In this document: in pieces, positions 59,601 through 64,000 of the stretch
How positions within the stretch are numbered: the stretch's first letter is position 1
How the letters are laid out: every line of letters begins with the position of its first letter
NCBI RefSeq assembly: GCF_001522545.3
Contig: NC_031778.1
Location: forward strand, 21,974,247-22,038,246
Direction: 5' to 3'
Source: Parus major
Taxonomy: Eukaryota > Chordata > Aves > Passeriformes > Paridae
Length of the DNA: 64,000 nt
The notes under the pieces: generated by a model
The model's input: the letters and a program-made list of their open reading frames with translations, nothing else
The model's database searches: none
Told to the model about the DNA's origin: nothing
Position numbers and translations under genes: made by a program

Positions 59601-62600
59601 ATCTCCCCCACTCTTTCTGTGGCTCCAGTGTAATAATCTGTAATAAATGAGGTTTTTATGGCTGCCCCCACTACTGACTGTGTTCTGTAAATGTAATGTT
59701 GCTTGCCACTTAAATTTTGGAGTTATGCAAAGACTGAGCTAAGCACAGACCCAAATGTGATGTTCATTCAAGGATAATGTAAATGAAGAGCAAGTTGGTA
59801 AGCCTGAACAGCTGTAGAATTTTTTTAAACAATTCTGACAGAACCTGTGGGGATTTGTGAGGTGCAGACAAATGTTACTGCTCTGAAGGAGCCCATCCAT
59901 GTGGAATTCCAGAAGGATGGCCTGAGCTACATGGAGAAACTCCTGCTGAAGAAATACAGGAGGTATTGTTGAAATTGCTGTTCTTAAGGAAAGAATTCAG
60001 AAATGCCAAATTAAAAATCCAGATGAAACTTTTAAAATATTAGGTATATTGTCAAGAGTTAAGGAGAGTGTATACAGGGGACTTCATTTGAATAAAATAA
60101 TGATTATTAACAGGTTCAATCACTTCATAGTTCAGAATTCCTGCAGAGTGAGTATTTAGAGGCATTCTCTTTGCTATCTTTGCATATCTTTACTATCAGT
60201 TTATTGTAGAATTAGAAGGCTGGTTTTGATATTTAGTTGCTTGATTTTGGGGCATTTGCTACAGGAGTTTTATAGAGAAAAGGCATCTTCAGTGTTCTTC
60301 TATGGACATTACAGGGTTGTTTTATGAGTTATTGAGGAGCAAAGTCACCTCATTGCAGTTAAGAGGAGTTATTTACTGCAGCAGCATTAACTAGGCTGGC
60401 AGGGTTTTCCCTTTTTCTTTTTTTTTTTTGTGATGTATTTAGGAAATCAGACTTTTTAAGGGTTTTTTTTAATTTTTATTTTGTTTTTTCCCTGTTTCAG
60501 GACACCTGTTGATCAATTTTTTGCAAGTTGCATGAAAGATTCAAGGCCTGTGCAAGCCCTGAGTGTCCATCAGGCTGGAGGAGGGGGACAAGGAGATGAT
60601 GATGATGATGACATTGAGGAGTTAACAGGTATAACAGATTTCTGTTTATTTAGTCTAAAATAGCTTTTCCTTGAGATTTCTGTGATTGCTGAACATTTCT
60701 GCTCTTAACCAGTTTCTGCTAAAAGCAGGAATGATAAAAGGAGAAATCTGTGGCTTTTCTTAACAAATAAAATTGTGGCATTTTTGAGTGTGTTTTGAAC
60801 AGGAAAGACTGAAATGCAGGAAATTATTTATATTTCACAGATGAAGAGGTGAAGAAATACTGGGCATCTGTTTATAGAGGTGAAGAATCCAACACTGTTT
60901 GTGCAAATGCTGAGTCATCTTTGAAAATTGAGTTCCTTGATGATGTGAGTACTGATAAGGACTTAATGAATCTCACAATGAACTGATTTGTTCAAGTCTT
61001 GATCTGTTAAATATTTAAGATAGAAACAGTTAAATAACCTCCAATAAAGAAAAATACTGGTTCACTGTTTGTTTTCCATTCAAATGTGGAAAAATGATCA
61101 TTCCAAAAGTTCCCTGTATTTTTTCTGTTGTGTTCAGGGATGTGCACTTTATGGGATTTATTTACAAATAAAATCTGGCAGCTTTTCAGCACTTCTAAAT
61201 TTTTTAATTTACTTTTAAAATTTTAATCTGTTGCTGAGCATGGGTTTCTGTTTTTGTTTTTTATTCAGTCTCACAGCAAAGACTTGGAAGAATCTTCAGA
61301 CTCTCCAGTGGTTCAAACTGGAGCTGTGGGGATGAGTAAGCAAGGAAAAACTGACCCACTGGAGTGTGAAAGGTATCAGAAATGCAGAGATTGTCAGGGA
61401 GGAAAGGAAATAATCCCAAATTTAGGGTTAGCCCCTAAGAACTAAGGGGCTTTTCTTTGCAGGCAGTTATATTTGAGTTATTTAATATCCACTGTTTTAA
61501 AGCCACTAATTGCCTGTAACTAGAGAGGCATCACTTTGAAACCCTAACCCATGTAAGATGCATTTCTTTGCATTTACCTGTCCTGAATTTTAGGAAAACT
61601 TCTCTTTTCTGAGCTCTTACCTCAGCAGGAGCTCGCACACAGATTTTACCATTAGTCTGTGCTGTGCACATTTAAGATACTCTTACTTAACTAACCTTGT
61701 AATTCCAGACAAAAACAATAACTGATACATCTGCAATTCTTCTGATCTCCCAACATTTATTTGATTAACTGTGACCTGTTTTGCTTTTCTGTATTCTTCT
61801 GGTCAAAACCAGTACCTTAAAAGAGAAATGGGTATAATGGGAAAGTCTTCTTTCCATTTAACTTCCTCAGCTGACACTTAATAGTTTTTGCTTTTTCCTC
61901 TCAACAGCAATCCTGTTTCTCCTAAAGAAACTTTTCAAGGTAAATGTGAAAAGTTATTAAGATCTTTGTTGAAAGTTGATAAACTCAACACATTTGTTTC
62001 TCATACTGGATGGGATATTCAACTACAATGGTCTGAGAAATAATTAAAGGTCATTAAATTATGTACCATTCTCTGGGCTGTCAAAATTTGATTTGATTAC
62101 AGTTTGATGGGCTGTGTGAGCACTGTGGTAAACATGTATAACAAAGAAAACCAACTTCCAGAATCATTCACAGCCTGATAGGATGGATTTCAAACCTTTT
62201 AAGGAAGTTTTATTCAATTTCCACAATTGCCTTTCTTTAGTTTTAATGGTGATTTTATATCCTAAGTTCACAAAGAAAATAATGGACTTAACAGCTTATA
62301 ATTAATATTCATTACAAATATTGCTATTTTCATGATTTTGTTGTACTCTTATAGAAAACCTGATTGTCTGCAGTGATCTTGAAATAAATGCAGTGCAGGA
62401 GGAGAGTATTGAACCAAAGGTTGGGAGAAGATCACAGAGCTCCTGTGACCCTCCTGAGATCTCTGCCCCCACTGAAGGAGGGAGCAAAGATCTCATTGGG
62501 ACTGAGCTGAAGAGCAGCAGAGATCTCCTGGAGACAGAACTGCAGCACAGCAGGAGAGAGCCACAAGAACCAGGCAGTGCCTGCAATACTCAGAGTTTGG

Positions 62601-64000
62601 TCTTGCCTGTAATTACAAAATCTTCAGCAGTAAGTTATGATGTCTTTAATTGCTGCATAGATTAAGGATGTTGTTTTATCTGCTTTAGATTTAGGGGGTT
62701 GTCACTGCCATATTTGATATGTAAGGGATGAAAGGCTCAGCTTTCTGTTGCCACTTTTCTGTAAATGTTCAAAAAAATAAGAGAACAAATCCATCTCAGA
62801 TGCAAAAGATGTTGGAGGAGCAGCTCTTGCCATGTTTGTATTAACAGTACTTCACCTCTTGCCTGAATGACCAAAAAATGGTGCTCAGTCTTATCTAACA
62901 AATTATTCAGATCCTCATTTGCTGAAAATAAAATTAAAAGCAAAAATGATAGAAAAGCTTAGGACATTGTTTTGGAGTCATTGTTAAACTGTGATCACCT
63001 TCCTTTATGTACCCAAAAGTGAACACAAAGAAAATCTGCTTTTCATGTCTCTAGTGACAGAACAGACTCAAACTCTCACAAATTGAGAAGGTTTTAGGAT
63101 TTTAAAGTGTATCTTGAGCAAAAACATCATCCTCATGAAGATCTATTACAGCAGGCTGTCAAAATCAGTCTGAGTTCTATGAAATGAGTGTTGTATCAAT
63201 CTAAACTTTCAGGGACAGATTATAAAGTTGCCTGTTTCCTTTCCTGTTTCTAATCTCTCTGTTTTATTCAAGTTACAGGAGGTAGCCAAAAGACAGAAAT
63301 GTGGTTCTACATCATATCAAGGACTTGAAGGTTTCTTTGTTATAGGAACAAACCTTAAACAGGGAAACCTGGAGGAACCTTCTTCCCTGGCTGCTTCCTC
63401 CAGCCCTAGGGAGAGGAGAATCCCTTCTCCAGGTACTGGTGTGTGAAGAAATCCTCAAAAATACGCATTTTTTATCATCTTTTTTCTGTTCCCTTCCATC
63501 CAGCTTGCTTTTAGGAGTCACTTCAGGGTGACAGGCATGCTACATGAGTGGAGCTGTGCAAGGATAAAATCAACTCCCTACTTTGAGGAAATCCAGTGCC
63601 ATAAATGTCTATATTTATTTATATAACTATATCCCCTGAGAATAGGGCTCTGTGATCTTCCTATTGCTTTTCATGGTGTATATGAAACAACAAGTGAATA
63701 TCATTAATCTGATTAAATATATCACCTGAAAATAAGCTTTCAATCTGTTACATATCTGTAAAAATTTCATTGCATGGCTTCTTTAATTCACACATTAAAT
63801 GCAGCAAATATAGGAACAATAAATGCATATTAACACAAAACCTGCAAATAATTTCCTTTAATAATGTTTGATTTCAGGAGATGGGCAGTGGGTTTCTGAA
63901 AGGAGCTTAGGTGAATATGCTGATGATTCTATAGTTCAAGGTGTCTTGGAAAGTCAACTGAACAGGGCTGCAAATACTTTCCAGGCTCAAAATCAACTTT
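53608..64000 (+). CDS. ZBBX: ZBBX-like protein, 5' portion (15 coding exons)
   Basis: I recognise zinc finger B-box domain-containing protein (ZBBX), a protein of about 800 residues in human whose transcript marks multiciliated cells; its molecular role is poorly defined. Fifteen exons (53608-53675, 54155-54268, 55429-55522, 56390-56438, 56568-56674, 57197-57274, 58851-59028, 59842-59962, 60501-60628, 60841-60944, 61269-61372, 61908-61939, 62355-62629, 63273-63432, 63878-64000) join without a frame break into 578 codons. Landmarks in order are: start motif ending [13 protein letters not shown], a coiled-coil segment (residues ~24-61), [10 protein letters not shown] (~65-74), a damaged B-box (~130-170), [20 protein letters not shown] (192-211), [16 protein letters not shown] (257-272), an acidic run (302-310) and a serine/glutamate-rich tail. 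The start has A at -3. The C-terminus lies beyond the window. Identification rests on remembered family motifs, not a search. Confidence 0.85.
54155..54268 (+). CDS. ZBBX: ZBBX-like coding exon 2 (coiled coil)
   Basis: TCCTCCAG acceptor and AGGAG|GTAGGT donor, entering after two bases of a codon and leaving after two. Residues 23-61 are dominated by Glu, Lys, Gln and Leu ([20 protein letters not shown]) with Leu spacing that predicts a helix able to form a coiled coil. Confidence 0.9.
55023..55072 (-). mobile_element. possible CR1 tail, antisense, in ZBBX-like intron
   Basis: 'ATTGGAATCATGGAGTGGTT' followed by 'TGGACTGGAAAGGATCTGGA' resembles the tail and first block of an antisense CR1. Only ~50 bp is recognisable, so it is either very truncated or decayed. 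Confidence 0.55.
55429..55522 (+). CDS. ZBBX: ZBBX-like coding exon 3
   Basis: Acceptor GGTTTGTAG, donor AAG|GTAGGA, ending on a codon boundary. Encodes residues 61-92 with the family motif [10 protein letters not shown] followed by a basic/polar stretch ending in NENRKK. Confidence 0.9.
56390..56438 (+). CDS. ZBBX: ZBBX-like coding exon 4
   Basis: 49-nt exon between TTCCTCTAG and CAAG|GTAAAG. Adds [16 protein letters not shown] (residues 93-108) and the first base of codon 109. Its phase (0 in, 1 out) matches the neighbours exactly, which is the main support for so short an exon. Confidence 0.85.
56568..56674 (+). CDS. ZBBX: ZBBX-like coding exon 5 (start of B-box region)
   Basis: Acceptor TTGTTCCAG, donor CTG|GTAAGT, leaving in phase 0. 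Residues 109-144 end with [17 protein letters not shown]. In the family this is where a KGxxCGxCExK...L element supplies the first CxxC pair of the B-box. Here the first cysteine (C134) is present but the second position is proline (P137). Confidence 0.85.
57197..57274 (+). CDS. ZBBX: ZBBX-like coding exon 6 (degenerate B-box)
   Basis: ATATTTTGCCTTTTAG acceptor, AAA|GTAATG donor, 78 nt, phase 0 on both sides, so it can be included or skipped without shifting the frame. It encodes residues 145-170 with C149, C160 and C165. The [14 protein letters not shown] end resembles the family's CLECGEDYC..CF element, but expected cysteines are replaced by T157 and I168. The next HQKGALKLH-like segment was not found. 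The exon may encode a non-zinc-binding relic; the donor is only moderate. Confidence 0.6.
57275..58850. other. ZBBX-like intron 6 with internal CpG block
   Basis: Intron between the damaged B-box exon and the next conserved exon. A GC- and CpG-rich block fills about 57,530-57,950, with the densest part at 57,640-57,910. The rest is AT-rich. No frame-compatible exon encoding the missing carboxyl half of the B-box was found on reading. Confidence 0.6.
57530..57950. promoter_or_regulatory. intragenic CpG-rich block
   Basis: CpG-dense, GC-rich sequence between two AT-rich intronic stretches; the densest part has runs such as CCCCCGCAGGACTCCAGCTC and GGAGCGCGGGGGCGGCTGCA. The 162-codon frame across it is explained by composition. 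It could be an internal promoter, an unmethylated enhancer or an inserted GC-rich fragment. Confidence 0.55.
58851..59028 (+). CDS. ZBBX: ZBBX-like coding exon 7 (conserved core motif)
   Basis: Acceptor TTCTGATTTAG, donor TCAG|GTATGG, phase 0 in and 1 out. Residues 171-230 carry [20 protein letters not shown] at 192-211, the most recognisable ZBBX block in the window. Confidence 0.92.
59842..59962 (+). CDS. ZBBX: ZBBX-like coding exon 8
   Basis: Acceptor TTCTGACAG, donor AGGAG|GTATTG. Residues 230-270 include [20 protein letters not shown], a conserved family segment completed by KKYRRTP across the next junction. Confidence 0.92.
60501..60628 (+). CDS. ZBBX: ZBBX-like coding exon 9 (poly-Asp)
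   Basis: Acceptor CCTGTTTCAG, donor ACAG|GTATAA. Residues 270-312 run from the basic RTP junction to an AGGGGQG linker and six aspartates (302-307) followed by IEELT. The aspartates are encoded by GAT x5 then GAC, a short coding microsatellite. Confidence 0.9.
60841..60944 (+). CDS. ZBBX: ZBBX-like coding exon 10
   Basis: Acceptor TATTTCACAG, donor GAT|GTGAGT. Residues 313-347 begin [17 protein letters not shown] and end KIEFLDD. Acidic with an aromatic patch; no domain assigned. Confidence 0.88.
61269..61372 (+). CDS. ZBBX: ZBBX-like coding exon 11
   Basis: Acceptor TTTATTCAG, donor GAAAG|GTATCA. Residues 348-382, serine/aspartate-rich ([13 protein letters not shown]), predicted disordered. 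Confidence 0.85.
61908..61939 (+). CDS. ZBBX: ZBBX-like coding microexon 12
   Basis: Only 32 nt, between CCTCTCAACAG and CAAG|GTAAAT, encoding [11 protein letters not shown]. Accepted because its phases (2 in, 1 out) restore the frame between exons 11 and 13; without it the frame would break. Confidence 0.75.
62355..62629 (+). CDS. ZBBX: ZBBX-like coding exon 13
   Basis: Acceptor ACTCTTATAG, donor GCA|GTAAGT. At 275 nt it is the longest exon here and encodes residues 393-484, rich in Glu, Ser and Arg (for example [20 protein letters not shown]). Probably disordered, with low expected conservation. Confidence 0.85.
63273..63432 (+). CDS. ZBBX: ZBBX-like coding exon 14 (two possible acceptors)
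   Basis: Two AGs lie six bases apart: TATTCAAG before 63273 and TTACAG before 63279. Both keep the frame, adding or omitting two residues (Leu-Gln). Donor CCAG|GTACTG. Includes [16 protein letters not shown], a block I associate with the family. Confidence 0.85.
63878..64000 (+). CDS. ZBBX: ZBBX-like coding exon 15 (cut by window edge)
   Basis: Acceptor TTTGATTTCAG; open to the right edge, residues 538-578. No donor or stop is reached, so the exon continues outside. Confidence 0.85.

Noticed and set aside
1..64000. CRISPR arrays, bacterial operons, tRNA or rRNA genes
   Set aside because: No regularly spaced repeats with unique spacers, no cloverleaf or rRNA landmarks; the window is vertebrate nuclear DNA.

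Overview
The window looks like avian nuclear DNA, most likely from a songbird or near relative. It carries about fifteen short, 5'-truncated CR1 LINE 3' ends and no recognisable mammalian SINEs. Coding density is low, and small GC-rich CpG islands stand in AT-rich flanks. Gene content supports a vertebrate: the right-hand 14 kb holds the 5' half of a multi-exon gene that I recognise as ZBBX (zinc finger B-box domain containing), a gene associated with ciliated cells. Species and chromosome cannot be fixed from this sequence.

Positions 1-49,250 form an apparently gene-free interval. It contains CR1 fragments in both orientations, an (ATT)26 microsatellite at 3.5 kb, and a CpG island without an assigned gene at 11.8-12.5 kb, flanked by oppositely oriented CR1 copies. 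A candidate spliced exon lies at 11.2 kb. A 267-base run of N at 33.9 kb sits inside a G-rich 11/12-bp minisatellite. A 0.25-kb sequence is present twice, 3 kb apart (38.6 and 41.7 kb). A perfect 20-bp palindrome lies at 44.15 kb, and a short interstitial telomeric tract at 48.36 kb is flanked by 10-bp direct repeats.

Positions 49,550-50,050 are the CpG-island promoter of the ZBBX-like gene. They contain a CCAAT box and an RFX-type X-box 12 bp apart, followed by tandem copies of a splice-donor-containing unit. Fifteen coding exons from 53,608 to the right edge join in one open frame (1,735 nt, 578 complete codons), each with an AG acceptor and GT donor, apart from the first coding exon's start codon and the last exon, which leaves the window. 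The 3' end of the gene lies outside.

The main biological oddity is the zinc-binding B-box that names the gene. The exons that should encode it retain only about half of the expected cysteines, and the following His-containing segment was not found. The intron where it would be expected instead contains a second CpG-rich block (about 57.5-57.95 kb). No new multi-gene system was seen; the notable items are structural or evolutionary.
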